A stretch of DNA of 64,000 nt from Arthrobacter sp. EpRS71 (lineage in GTDB: Bacteria; Actinomycetota; Actinomycetes; Actinomycetales; Micrococcaceae). A program made the position numbers and the translations under genes. The notes under the pieces are model-generated. The model saw nothing but the letters and a program-made list of their open reading frames with translations. It searched no databases and had not been told where the DNA came from. The stretch lies in NCBI RefSeq assembly GCF_001512285.1, contig NZ_LNUV01000003.1, positions 223,540-287,539 on the forward strand, written 5' to 3'. Shown here in pieces: positions 54,477-62,984 of the stretch (positions within the stretch are counted from its first letter, which is position 1; each line of letters opens with the position of its first letter).

Positions 54477-55157
54477 CTACTGCGTGTCCGCGGCCCACAG
54501 CTCCGTGATTCCCACGTTTGCGTGGACCAGCAGGTCCCGCAGAGTGGAGATGGAAAGCCCGACGACGGCGTGCGGGTCGCCGTCCACCTTGCGGATGAAG
54601 GCCCCACCCAAGCCGTCGATAGTGAAGGAGCCGGCGCAGTGAAGGGGTTCTCCGGTGGCAATGTAGGCGTCGATGTCGCTGGTGCTCATCCGGGCGAAGT
54701 GGACCTCGGCACTGGATACTGCTCCAACGGTGGCGCCCGTGCCCTCGGGGGTCACTGCGTCCGTACTCTCTGCTGCTTCGTCGTCCGCGTCAGCGGCGGT
54801 GTCCCGGCAGTCAACCAACCAGTGCCCGGTGTGAAGAACACCCTGTGAGCCGCTCATGCGAAGCATCCGCTCCCGCGCCACCTCGGCGGTGTAGGGCTTG
54901 CCATGGGACTCGCCGTCGAACTCGAAGACGGAGTCGCAACCGATCACCAGCGCGCCCTCAGCTTCAGGGAGGGACGCAACAGCCTCCGCCTTGGCCCGGG
55001 CGAGGAGCAGGGCGGTGTCATGGGCATCGGTCACGCCGTATTTCGCCTGAACCGCGTCCTCGTCCACGTCCGAGACCAGGACGTCGTGCCGGATCCCGGC
55101 CTCGGTGAGCAGCTTGGTGCGGGCGGGGGACTGGGAGGCGAGAATCAATCGGGTCAC
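54477..55157 (-). CDS. maf: Maf-family nucleoside triphosphate pyrophosphatase
   Basis: 226-residue house-cleaning pyrophosphatase that hydrolyses non-canonical or modified nucleotides. N-terminal signature LILASQSPARTKLLTEAGI; then VIGCDSVFEFDGESHGKP, the metal-binding segment; SDIDAYIATGEP; and GSFTIDGLGGAFI. An acidic insert (DTAADADDEAAESTDAVTPE) near the middle is unusual and probably a surface loop. It lies upstream of the carboxylase alpha chain on the same strand, an order common in actinobacteria. Confidence 0.93.
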   Translation of the reverse strand: MTRLILASQSPARTKLLTEAGIRHDVLVSDVDEDAVQAKYGVTDAHDTALLLARAKAEAVASLPEAEGALVIGCDSVFEFDGESHGKPYTAEVARERMLRMSGSQGVLHTGHWLVDCRDTAADADDEAAESTDAVTPEGTGATVGAVSSAEVHFARMSTSDIDAYIATGEPLHCAGSFTIDGLGGAFIRKVDGDPHAVVGLSISTLRDLLVHANVGITELWAADTQ

Positions 55158-55203
55158 GTCCCCAGCCTAATACGGACGCACTCTCACATCCCGCGTGCTT
55201 AAA

Positions 55204-55248
55204 CCGAACGCTCGCTCACTTGCCTGAAGCACGTGAGCGAGCGTTCGG
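55204..55248 (-). terminator. Terminator after MMPL transporter
   Basis: CCGAACGCTCGCTCAC (55204-55219) and GTGAGCGAGCGTTCGG (55233-55248) form a perfect 16-bp stem; the 13-nt loop can pair for three more bases. Followed on the minus strand by TTTAAG. It lies 28 bp past the stop codon. Confidence 0.75.
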
Positions 55249-55275
55249 AAATATCAGCTGGTATGTGAGTGAGGG

Positions 55276-57801
55276 TTAGTGGACGAGTTCCTCGGATCCG
55301 GCCTTTGAACGGTCGCTCCGCTCCAGCTTGGCGCCTTCCACATCCACGTCAGGAAGGATGCGTTCCAGCCACTTGGGGAGCCACCACGCCTTCTCGCCCA
55401 AGAGGTACATGACTGCGGGAACAATGGTCATGCGCACTACGAAGGCGTCAATCAGCACACCGAACGCCATGGCAAAGCCGAGCGGGCGGACCATGGTGAG
55501 ATGGCTGAAGATGAAGCCGGAGAACACGCTCACCATGATGATCGCGGCCGCGGTGACCACGGCTGCGGCGTGGCTGAACCCGGAGCGGACGGCATGCTTG
55601 GCAGATTCGCCGTGCATGAACGATTCCCGCATGCCGGAGGTGATGAACACCTGGTAGTCCATGGCGAGTCCGAACAGCACGCCGATGAGGATGATGGGCA
55701 GGAAGCTCAGGACAGCGCCGGGGTTGGCGACGTCGAAGATGCCTCCCAGCCAGCCCCACTGGTAGACGGCAACCACGGCACCGAAGGCAGCGGCCAGCGA
55801 GAGCAGGAAGCCGCCGGTAGCCAGCAGGGGCACCACAATGGAGCGGAAGACCAGCAGCAACAGCAGCAGGGAGAGTCCCACCACGATCGCCAGGTATGGC
55901 GGCAAGGCGGCGCCGAGCTTGTTGGAGACATCGATGTTGCCGGCGGTTTGTCCGGTGAGGCCGATTTGTACGTCCAAGTCGTCCTGAATAGCTGTGCCCT
56001 TGGCCCGGAGATCGGATACCACCTGCACGGTGCCGGCGCTGGCCGGCCCTTCCTTCGGGATGACCTGGAAGACTGCGGTGCGGCGGTCTTCACTCAGGGC
56101 AATCGGAACCGCAGCGATGACGTTCTCCACGCTACGGAGTTGGTCCGCGACGTCGAACTGCTTGTTCTTGGCATCGTTCTCGCTGAGGCCCTCGGGGAAC
56201 TCGCCCACGACGACGATCGGTCCCGTCACGCCTTCACCGAAGCTGCTGCGCGTGAGGTCGTAGGCCTTGAAGGCTTGCGAATCCACCGGCTCGGAGCCGC
56301 CGTCGGGAAGTGCCAGCCGCAACTGTGAAGCCGGGAGTGCCAAGGCGCCCAACAGCACCACGCTTGCCACCAGGGCAGCCCACGGATGACGCGTGACCAT
56401 GCCGCCCCAGCCGCCGCTGCTGCGCTTCTCTTCGCGTTCGCGATCGGCAGCTTCGTGGCCGGGCTCGGCGTTGTGCTTCGCGGCCTTGGCCCAGGCGCGC
56501 TTGGAGATGAGCCTGCGGCCGATCAGCGCCAGGACTGCGGGCGTCAGGGTCAAGGCGACGACGACGGCGACCCCCACTGTCGCTGCAGCAGCAACACCCA
56601 TGACGGCGAGGAAGGGGAGCCCAGGAACGACCAAGGCCGCGAGGGCGATGATGACGGTCAGGCCGGCGAACAGCACGGCGTTGCCGGAGGTGCCGGTGGC
56701 CAGTGCTGCAGATTCTTCGGCATCCATACCGGCCAGGAGCTGAGTCCGGTGGCGGTTGACGATGAAGAGAGAGTAGTCAATGCCCACGGCCAGCCCAAGC
56801 ATCAAGGCGAGCATGGGGGAGATGGAGCTCATGTCGATCACACTGGTGAGCGCGAACGTTCCGCCCACACCCACGGCAACACCGATCAGGGCCATGACCA
56901 GCGGCAGGCCGGCAGCAATCAACGTTCCGAGCATCAGAATCAGGACCAGAGCTGCAACAGCGATGCCGATGATTTCAGCGATGCCGAAGATCTCTGAAAC
57001 GTCCTCGGTGATTTCCTTGCTGGCGTACGCGGTGACCCCGGCAGAAGATACGGCGTGGACAATGTCCTGGACTTCCTGGCGAACGGCGGGGTCCACGGCA
57101 TTGATGGAAGTCTTGAACTGCACCTGGGCCACTGCGGCCTTGTTGTCGGTGGAAACGAACCGGATGCCCTGCGAGGCTTCAATCTGCCTCTTGCTCAGGG
57201 CCAGCGTGGCGGCGCCAGCGGCCGCTTCCTTGGTGCCGGCGTCGAACTTCTCCTTGCCTGCGGCGAGTTCTGTCCGCTGCTGGCCCAGTTGCGCGTCGAT
57301 CTGTGCGGGCGTGAGGCCGGAAGCGGCAAGCTGCTGCGCTACTGCGTTGAGCTGCTGCTCGCTCGCAGCCAGTTGCGCGCCGGTAGCATCCAGGAGGGCC
57401 TTGCCCTCGGCGGCTTTGGCCTCGCCAGCTGCTATGCCGGCCGCACCGTTGTCCACTTGCTCCTGGGTGGTGAAGGGGTTCACCACCGCCTGGACCTCGG
57501 GCAAGTCCTGCAGCTTGGTCAGTGCGGCCGCGACGGCGTCCTTCTTGGCTTGGTCGAAGCCGGACTCGCCCGCTTCGAAGACCACTGAGGCTGAACCACC
57601 CGAAGACTCCGGGAGTGCTTCCTTGAGTTTGTCCGCCATCTGCTGGGTTTCGGTGCCCGGGATGGTGAAGTTGTTGCTCATGGTGCCGTGGAATGCTGCG
57701 GCAGAGCCGCCTACTGCCACCATGACGGCCAGCCATATGGAGATGACGAGCCAGCGGCGGCGATACGAAAACTTGCCGAGACGGTAGAGGAACGAGGCCA
57801 T
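55276..57801 (-). CDS. MMPL-family (RND superfamily) transporter
   Basis: 841-residue membrane exporter with about 12 membrane segments and two large extracytoplasmic loops, one Ala/Gln-rich and probably helical (about residues 110-200). ATG 57801 is one base after the TGA of tetR (TGACATG); N-terminus MASFLYRLGKFSYRRRW. Signatures: GLAVGIDYSLFIVNRHR in the first half and LFGLAMDYQVFITSGMRE in the second, typical of MMPL proteins that export lipids, siderophores or drugs. Likely repressed by the TetR regulator encoded just upstream. Confidence 0.92.
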   Translation of the reverse strand: MASFLYRLGKFSYRRRWLVISIWLAVMVAVGGSAAAFHGTMSNNFTIPGTETQQMADKLKEALPESSGGSASVVFEAGESGFDQAKKDAVAAALTKLQDLPEVQAVVNPFTTQEQVDNGAAGIAAGEAKAAEGKALLDATGAQLAASEQQLNAVAQQLAASGLTPAQIDAQLGQQRTELAAGKEKFDAGTKEAAAGAATLALSKRQIEASQGIRFVSTDNKAAVAQVQFKTSINAVDPAVRQEVQDIVHAVSSAGVTAYASKEITEDVSEIFGIAEIIGIAVAALVLILMLGTLIAAGLPLVMALIGVAVGVGGTFALTSVIDMSSISPMLALMLGLAVGIDYSLFIVNRHRTQLLAGMDAEESAALATGTSGNAVLFAGLTVIIALAALVVPGLPFLAVMGVAAAATVGVAVVVALTLTPAVLALIGRRLISKRAWAKAAKHNAEPGHEAADREREEKRSSGGWGGMVTRHPWAALVASVVLLGALALPASQLRLALPDGGSEPVDSQAFKAYDLTRSSFGEGVTGPIVVVGEFPEGLSENDAKNKQFDVADQLRSVENVIAAVPIALSEDRRTAVFQVIPKEGPASAGTVQVVSDLRAKGTAIQDDLDVQIGLTGQTAGNIDVSNKLGAALPPYLAIVVGLSLLLLLLVFRSIVVPLLATGGFLLSLAAAFGAVVAVYQWGWLGGIFDVANPGAVLSFLPIILIGVLFGLAMDYQVFITSGMRESFMHGESAKHAVRSGFSHAAAVVTAAAIIMVSVFSGFIFSHLTMVRPLGFAMAFGVLIDAFVVRMTIVPAVMYLLGEKAWWLPKWLERILPDVDVEGAKLERSDRSKAGSEELVH

Positions 57802-57802
57802 G

Positions 57803-58528
57803 TCAGAACCGATCTTTGGTGGTTGGAACGGAGGGGGAGACTGTTGCCGCTGAGGGGAAAGCGTTCGACGGCGGCGCGAAGCCGGCGCCGAGGAGGCCCA
57901 TCGCATCGATGAGGTGCTGGCGAAGGACCGCGAGGGATTCGGCGGAGAGGTCGGGGCCGCGTTCGATGAACCAGACGGTCATTGCCGCTTTGCCGCAGGA
58001 GATCACGGATCCAGCAAGGGCGTGGAGATAGAGCTCGCTGACACCGGCGCCGAGCCTGCTGCGGGCGGCGTCAATGATCTGCGCTGTGCAGTGCTCCCAG
58101 GCTTCAAGCTCGGAGCGCGCAAGCTGTCTGTTGTCCTGGGTCAGGCTGAACAGCTCGGCCATGGGTGCCACGGACATTGGATCGGCCAGCGCCATGAGGG
58201 CTGCCTGGGCGGATTCGAGGATCGACTCCTCTGCAGGGCGCAGCCGGAACTGCTCCAGTGCGTGGTCCATGAAGCCATCGGCTACGGAGGCCAGCGCTGC
58301 TTCGAGGCTGGGGAAGTAATTGAAGAAAGTTCGCCGCGAGACACCCGCGGTGGCTGCGATGTCTTCCACGGTGAAGTTGCCGGGCCCGTTGCTGCGCAGG
58401 AGGTCCAAGGCTGCGGACGCGATGGAGCTGCGGGTGGCCGCCTTGTTGAGCTCGCGGCGTGAGGGCGTTGAGTGCTCAGCTGTGTGGGACGACTCCGCAG
58501 CGGCTTCTTGGCTACTGGTATGGGTCAC
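57803..58528 (-). CDS. TetR-family repressor of the MMPL transporter
   Basis: 241-residue TetR-type regulator. HTH in NFTVEDIAATAGVSRRTFFNYFPSLEAAL, with a variable C-terminal ligand domain. First gene of a two-gene unit with the transporter, translationally coupled by a one-base gap. A perfect palindrome AGTGCAAGTTTGCACT lies 12 bp before the start, fitting autoregulation. Ligand unknown, probably the exported compound. The C-terminus is Ser/Pro/Thr-rich and likely disordered. Confidence 0.92.
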   Translation of the reverse strand: MTHTSSQEAAAESSHTAEHSTPSRRELNKAATRSSIASAALDLLRSNGPGNFTVEDIAATAGVSRRTFFNYFPSLEAALASVADGFMDHALEQFRLRPAEESILESAQAALMALADPMSVAPMAELFSLTQDNRQLARSELEAWEHCTAQIIDAARSRLGAGVSELYLHALAGSVISCGKAAMTVWFIERGPDLSAESLAVLRQHLIDAMGLLGAGFAPPSNAFPSAATVSPSVPTTKDRF

Positions 58529-58532
58529 ATAC

Positions 58533-58556
58533 TTACACTAAGTGCAAGTTTGCACT
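58533..58556. promoter_or_regulatory. TetR operator
   Basis: AGTGCAAGTTTGCACT (58541-58556) is a perfect 7-2-7 palindrome. A third, imperfect half-site TTACACT (58533-58539) extends the array towards the gene, giving TTACACT/AGTGCAA/TTGCACT. Minus-strand TTGCGC at the far edge could be a -35. Confidence 0.7.
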
Positions 58557-58585
58557 CTGCGCAATTTGGCTAGGTTGTGCGCACG

Positions 58586-58651
58586 AAAAAAGTCCCGCCT
58601 GGTTGGCCACTCCCGCCGATGAACGGCGAGGGTGACCAAACAGGGCGGGAC
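58586..58651 (-). terminator. Intrinsic terminator after the YbjQ gene
   Basis: GTCCCGCC (58592-58599) pairs with GGCGGGAC (58644-58651), with further imperfect pairing and an inner CGCCG/CGGCG stem. On the minus strand the hairpin is followed by TTTTTT (58591-58586). It lies 13 bp after the stop. Confidence 0.85.
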
Positions 58652-58664
58652 GTGAGAACTCAGA

Positions 58665-59156
58665 TTAGAACTGGTGGGGCTGGGCCGGGGGAGTGGGTGG
58701 GGTGAACTGCTGTGGCTGCTCGGGCTGGTGCGGAGTGGGTTGCTGTGGTTGTGTGGGCTGCTGCGGTTGTGCCGGCTGCTGCGTGGCAGTCTTGGTCAGG
58801 TAGACCGACTGGCCTGTGGCACCCGGCTCACCCTCACCCAGCGGCAGCACGTACACGGCGGTGCCGTAGGCGCACACTTCGGTCCAGTTGGTGCCCATTT
58901 CCGAGGTGTCGAAGCGCATGGCCACAATGGCGTTCGCGCCACGCTGCTGCGCTTCGTTGACCATGCGTGCCATGACTTCCTGACGGCTTTCGTAGAGTGC
59001 CTTGGTCATTTCAGGCAGCTCGCCGCCACCGAGGGAGCGGAAACCGGCCAGCATTTGCGAGCCAATATCACGGGAGCGGACAGTGAGGCCCATGACTTCG
59101 CCGAAGACGGCGTCAATGCGGTGGCCTGGGATTTCATTGGAGGTGACGATCAGCAT
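58665..59156 (-). CDS. YbjQ-family protein with Pro/Gln-rich tail
   Basis: 163 residues. Residues 1-105 form the YbjQ/UPF0145 domain (VTSNEIPGHRIDAVFGEVMGLTVRSRDIG, ANAIVAMRFDTSEMG, CAYGTAVYV), a small beta-rich oligomer whose function is uncertain; it has been called heavy-metal-binding in some databases. The last 45 residues are an unusual low-complexity tail of repeated PQQPTQP-like units rich in Pro, Gln and Thr, absent from the basic domain. Monocistronic by its own terminator. Confidence 0.85.
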   Translation of the reverse strand: MLIVTSNEIPGHRIDAVFGEVMGLTVRSRDIGSQMLAGFRSLGGGELPEMTKALYESRQEVMARMVNEAQQRGANAIVAMRFDTSEMGTNWTEVCAYGTAVYVLPLGEGEPGATGQSVYLTKTATQQPAQPQQPTQPQQPTPHQPEQPQQFTPPTPPAQPHQF

Positions 59157-59193
59157 GGTCTGAGCCTATCCAGACATGGCCCCTTAATCGGGG

Positions 59194-59225
59194 AAATCCC
59201 CCGGGGAGAACTCCCCGGGGGATTT
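59194..59225 (-). terminator. Terminator after dicarboxylate symporter
   Basis: AAATCCCCCGGGGAG (59194-59208) and CTCCCCGGGGGATTT (59211-59225) form a perfect 15-bp stem with a 2-base loop, so a longer loop is likely in RNA. It lies 25 bp past the symporter stop codon. Confidence 0.7.
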
Positions 59226-59250
59226 GCGCCTGTTCACAAGGGGGCGGTCG

Positions 59251-60684
59251 CTAGGCCTTCGAATCAGTCAGTTCGCGCTCGTTGCTTTCTGCTGCTGCCT
59301 TGTCGGCTGCGTACTCGTCAGCGAACGCGGCACCGTTGCGGGGCGCGTTGTAGAGCGACTCGTCCAGGATGCCCTGGCGCTTGGCCACAATGGCGGGGAC
59401 CAGTGCCTGGCCTGCCACGTTGACGGCCGTGCGGCCCATGTCCAGGATGGGGTCGATCGCCAGCAGGAGGCCGACGCCGGCAAGCGGAAGTCCCAGCGTG
59501 GACAGCGTCAGGGTGAGCATGACCACGGCGCCGGTGGTGCCCGCCGTGGCTGCGGAACCGAGGACGGAGACCAGCACGATCAGCAGGTACTGGCTGAAGT
59601 CCAGGTTGATGCCGAAGAACTGTGCCACGAAGATCGCTGCGATGGCCGGGTAGATGGCTGCGCAGCCGTCCATCTTGGTGGTGGCGCCCAGCGGCACGGC
59701 GAAGGACGCGTAGCCGGAGGGGACGCCCAGGTTCCGTTCAGTGACGCGCTGCGTGAGCGGCAGCGTGCCAATGGAGGAGCGGGAAACGAACGCCAGCTGC
59801 ACAGCCGGCCAAACACCGGAGAAGTACTGCTTGACGGACAGGCCGTGGACGCGGACCAGGATGGGGTAGAGGACGAAGAGCACCAAGGCCAGGCCGATGT
59901 AGATGGCAGCCGTGAACTTGCCCAGGGATCCGATGGTGTCCCAGCCGTAGATGGCCACGGCGTTGCCAATGAGGCCGATGGTGCCCAGCGGTGCGATGCG
60001 GATGATCCACCACAGGACCTTCTGAATCACTGCAAGTGCGGAAGCGTTGAACGTCAGGAAGGCTTCGGCCTGCTTGCCCACCTTGAGGGCGGCAACGCCG
60101 ATGGCAATGGCCACCACCAGGATCTGGAGGACGTTGAAGCTGACCGAGGTGCTGACGGTGGTGGCAGCATTGGCGCTCTCAGTAACGGTGGAGCTGGCGC
60201 CAAGACCCAGGAAGTTCTTGGGGAACAGGCCGATCAGGAAGGCCCACCAGTCGCCGGTCTTGCCGGCGTACTCTGCCTTCTGGGTGATGCCCGTGGCCGC
60301 ACCGGGCTGCAGGAGTACGCCCAGGCCGATGCCGATCAGCACGGATACCAGCGAGGTGATGGCAAACCAGAGCAGCGTGTTCCATGCCAGGCGCGCGGCG
60401 TTGGAAACCTGGCGCAGGTTCGCGATGGAGCTCACCACAGCGGTGAAAATCAAAGGAACGACGGCGGTCTGCAGCAACGATACGTAGCTGGAACCAATGG
60501 TCTGGAGAGTAGCGCCGAGGCCGTTGGGCGCTGCCTTGGTGCTGCCCGTGTACTTGGCGATGAGGCCGAGGACCAGGCCGATGATGAGGGCTGCGATGAT
60601 CTGGACGCCGAAGGAACCAGCCCACTTGGGGAGCCGGAAGCCGGTCTTGCCAGCTGCTGGGGAAGTGTTGGTTGAGGTGCTCAC
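59251..60684 (-). CDS. Dicarboxylate/amino acid:cation symporter (DAACS)
   Basis: 477-residue sodium- or proton-coupled uptake carrier of the DctA/GltP/GltT fold. Hallmarks: the first half VPLIFTAVVSSIANL, the serine-rich reentrant loop SRSSIGTLPLTQRV, the NMDGT-like segment here reading TTKMDGCAAIYPAIAAIFVAQFF, and GTTGAVVMLTLTLSTLGLPLAGVGLLLAIDPILDMGRTAVNV. Substrate could be glutamate, aspartate, succinate, fumarate or malate. GTG start with only a weak ribosome binding site. C-terminus hydrophilic and acidic. Confidence 0.92.
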   Translation of the reverse strand: MSTSTNTSPAAGKTGFRLPKWAGSFGVQIIAALIIGLVLGLIAKYTGSTKAAPNGLGATLQTIGSSYVSLLQTAVVPLIFTAVVSSIANLRQVSNAARLAWNTLLWFAITSLVSVLIGIGLGVLLQPGAATGITQKAEYAGKTGDWWAFLIGLFPKNFLGLGASSTVTESANAATTVSTSVSFNVLQILVVAIAIGVAALKVGKQAEAFLTFNASALAVIQKVLWWIIRIAPLGTIGLIGNAVAIYGWDTIGSLGKFTAAIYIGLALVLFVLYPILVRVHGLSVKQYFSGVWPAVQLAFVSRSSIGTLPLTQRVTERNLGVPSGYASFAVPLGATTKMDGCAAIYPAIAAIFVAQFFGINLDFSQYLLIVLVSVLGSAATAGTTGAVVMLTLTLSTLGLPLAGVGLLLAIDPILDMGRTAVNVAGQALVPAIVAKRQGILDESLYNAPRNGAAFADEYAADKAAAESNERELTDSKA

Positions 60685-60989
60685 CGGAACACGTTAGGTG
60701 CATCGCAAATAACATAGCGAACGAACGTTGAGAAATGTTACGTCGCCCCCAGTGCTGCCCTCGATCGTGAGCCGCTAATTTGCGGGCCCGGCGCGGGTTT
60801 TTGTGAAGTTATTCCCGGAAACAGTGTGGCGATGATCTCCGAGTGCGCTGCAATCCCTTCACCCGCTGGCGCACCCCATCCCGCGGATCGCACCCGTAAC
60901 CTCTGGTGCGATCCGCGGGAACGGGTGCGACCCTAGCGCCGAAGGGGTGCGCGAGGAGGGAACTGGAGCCCGCCGCGCGCAGCAACTTT
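60685..60989. other. Intergenic region with large dyad
   Basis: 305 bp without a gene. It contains the symporter promoter region and a strong dyad at 60871-60955: CCCGCGGATCGCACC (60880-60894) and GGTGCGATCCGCGGG (60905-60919) are perfect 15-bp arms, flanked by GCACCCC and two GGGTGCG copies that can pair as an outer stem. It may terminate the DUF885 gene. Confidence 0.6.
60880..60919 (-). terminator. Perfect 15-bp hairpin downstream of DUF885 gene
   Basis: CCCGCGGATCGCACC and GGTGCGATCCGCGGG surround a 10-nt loop. Seventy bases past the stop, with no T-run, so a terminator role is plausible but not certain. Confidence 0.5.
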
Positions 60990-62672
60990 CTAGCCCAGCA
61001 GCGCCCGCCGCAAAACGTCCAGGCCCACGGAGCCGACGTTCAAGGCCTTGCTGTGGAAGGACTTGAGATCGAAACCTTCACGGGATTCGAGCTCGGTGCG
61101 GATCTGTTCCCACAATCGCTGGCCCACCTTGTACGACGGCGCTTGTCCGGGCCAGCCGAGGTAGCGGGTGAATTCGAACTGGAGCTGGCCTTCGCTGATG
61201 TCGAGGTTGGCTTTAAGGAAGTCGAAGCCCTTCTCCGGTGTCCAGGTGCCGGTGCCCCAGCGTTCGGGGACGGGCAGTTCCAGGTGCACGCCGATGTCGA
61301 AGACCACCCGGGCGGCGCGCATGCGCTGGCCATCCAACATGCCCATGTGATCGCCCGGGTCCTTGAGGTAGCCCAGTTCCAGCATGAGTTGTTCGGCGTA
61401 GAGTGCCCAGCCTTCACCGTGGCCGGAGACCCAGCAGACGTTGCGTCGCCAGTTGTTGAGCAGTTCGCGGCGGTAGGTTGCCGTGGCGACCTGGAGGTGG
61501 TGGCCGGGGACGCCTTCGTGGAACACGGTGGTGGTTTCGGACCAGGTGGTGAAGGTGTCTTCGCCTGCCGGTACGGACCACCACATGCGGCCGGGACGGG
61601 AGAAGTCGTCAGAGGGGCCGGTGTAGTAGATGCCGCCCTCGTCGGTGGGGGCAATCATGCATTCGAGGGTTTTCATGACGTCCGGGATATCGAAGTGGAC
61701 GTCGGCCAGCTCGGCGACGGCGCGATCGGAGAGTTCCTGCATCCAAGTCTGGAGGGCGGCCGTGCCGTTGATCTGGCGTGCGGGATCGTTGTTGAGGATG
61801 CTCTTGGCTTCCTCGATCGATGCTCCGGGCTTAATCTGGTTGGCAACCTTCTCCTGCTCGCTGATGAGACGCTCGAGCTCCTGCACTCCCCAGGCATAGG
61901 TCTCTTCCAGATCGATTTCCGCGCCTACAAATGAACGGGAGGCCAGCGCATAGCGTTCGCGGCCCACGGCGTCCTTTTCCGGGGCTACGGGGAGAAGCTC
62001 GTCCCTGAGGAAGTCGCCCAAGGCGCTGTAGGCCGAACGCGCGGCCGCAGTCCCGGCGTCGAGCTTGGCTTGAAGATCTGCGGGCAGCGGCTTACCACCG
62101 ACGGCGGCCGTCGAAGCCATCTTGGCGAAGAATCCGTCGTCTGCGGCGTAGCGGCCGGTCTGCTCGATCACAATCCGGACCTGCCGGGCGGCGGCCACTT
62201 TCCCGTCGGCAGCAGCCGAGCGAAGGGAAACGATGTACCCCTCAATTGCCCCGGGAACGTTGGCGGCGCGGCCGGCGATGTGCTCCCACTGTTCCACCGT
62301 TTCCGTGGGCATGAGGTCGAAAATGGCCCGGATGTCCTGCGCCGGGGAGGCGATGTTGTTGAGGTCGGCTGCATCCCAGCCTGACTCGTGAATCTCACGT
62401 TCCAGGCCGAGGCGCTCGCGCATGGCGTCCAGGGTGACGGCGTCCACGTCATCGGAAGGCTCAAGTCCCGCCAAAGCATCCAAGGCCAGTTTGGTTGCCT
62501 CCGCATGCGAATCAAGGCCGGCGGGGGAGTAGTCCTGGTATTCGGTTTCGTGTCCCGGCAGGCCCAGCGTGGTGGCGAAGCTGGGATTGAGTTCGATCAG
62601 CTTTTCTGTGTACGCGTCAGCGACGGCATCGATGGCGGACTTCGGGCGTACGGGGGTGTTTGCAGTAGTCAC
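60990..62672 (-). CDS. DUF885 family protein (peptidase-like)
   Basis: 560-residue cytoplasmic protein of the DUF885 family, related to M32-type zinc carboxypeptidases. The putative metal motif HEGVPGHHLQ lies near residue 385, with a following GHGEGWALYAEQLMLELGY that holds a likely third ligand glutamate. N-terminus begins DAVADAYTEKLIELNPSFATTLGLPGHETEYQDYSP, typical of the family. No signal peptide. Peptidase activity is inferred from the motif. Confidence 0.88.
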   Translation of the reverse strand: MTTANTPVRPKSAIDAVADAYTEKLIELNPSFATTLGLPGHETEYQDYSPAGLDSHAEATKLALDALAGLEPSDDVDAVTLDAMRERLGLEREIHESGWDAADLNNIASPAQDIRAIFDLMPTETVEQWEHIAGRAANVPGAIEGYIVSLRSAAADGKVAAARQVRIVIEQTGRYAADDGFFAKMASTAAVGGKPLPADLQAKLDAGTAAARSAYSALGDFLRDELLPVAPEKDAVGRERYALASRSFVGAEIDLEETYAWGVQELERLISEQEKVANQIKPGASIEEAKSILNNDPARQINGTAALQTWMQELSDRAVAELADVHFDIPDVMKTLECMIAPTDEGGIYYTGPSDDFSRPGRMWWSVPAGEDTFTTWSETTTVFHEGVPGHHLQVATATYRRELLNNWRRNVCWVSGHGEGWALYAEQLMLELGYLKDPGDHMGMLDGQRMRAARVVFDIGVHLELPVPERWGTGTWTPEKGFDFLKANLDISEGQLQFEFTRYLGWPGQAPSYKVGQRLWEQIRTELESREGFDLKSFHSKALNVGSVGLDVLRRALLG

Positions 62673-62738
62673 CCACAGAGCCTAGCCGCGCTTCAGCGTG
62701 CGTGAAAGGGTTGTTGAACTTTTCTACGAGTGTGGGAA

Positions 62739-62984
62739 TTAGCCCCGGCTGCGCTTCCATGCACCAGGGCCCGGAGTGGGGTCCAGGCGCAGTTGCTGGC
62801 GACGCACCCAGTGCCGGACGTTCGGTGTGGACGAGGCCGCCTCCGGCTGGCCACCCAGAGAAACCACGACGGCGGCAAGCGCCGCGAGCTCTTCGGCCGT
62901 CGGCTCGCCCTTAACCACCGAGAACAGGGGAGTGGCCGGCTCTTGGTCAGGCACAGAGTCGGCGCGATGCTTAGGCGCGCTCAC
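62739..62984 (-). CDS. Acyl-CoA carboxylase epsilon subunit
   Basis: 81-residue small subunit specific to actinobacterial acyl-CoA carboxylases, which strengthens contact between alpha and beta chains. The central motif [21 protein letters not shown] is diagnostic; the C-terminus has [21 protein letters not shown] 62984 overlaps the beta-subunit stop by 4 bp (GTGA), so they are translated together. Confidence 0.93.
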   Translation of the reverse strand: MSAPKHRADSVPDQEPATPLFSVVKGEPTAEELAALAAVVVSLGGQPEAASSTPNVRHWVRRQQLRLDPTPGPGAWKRSRG

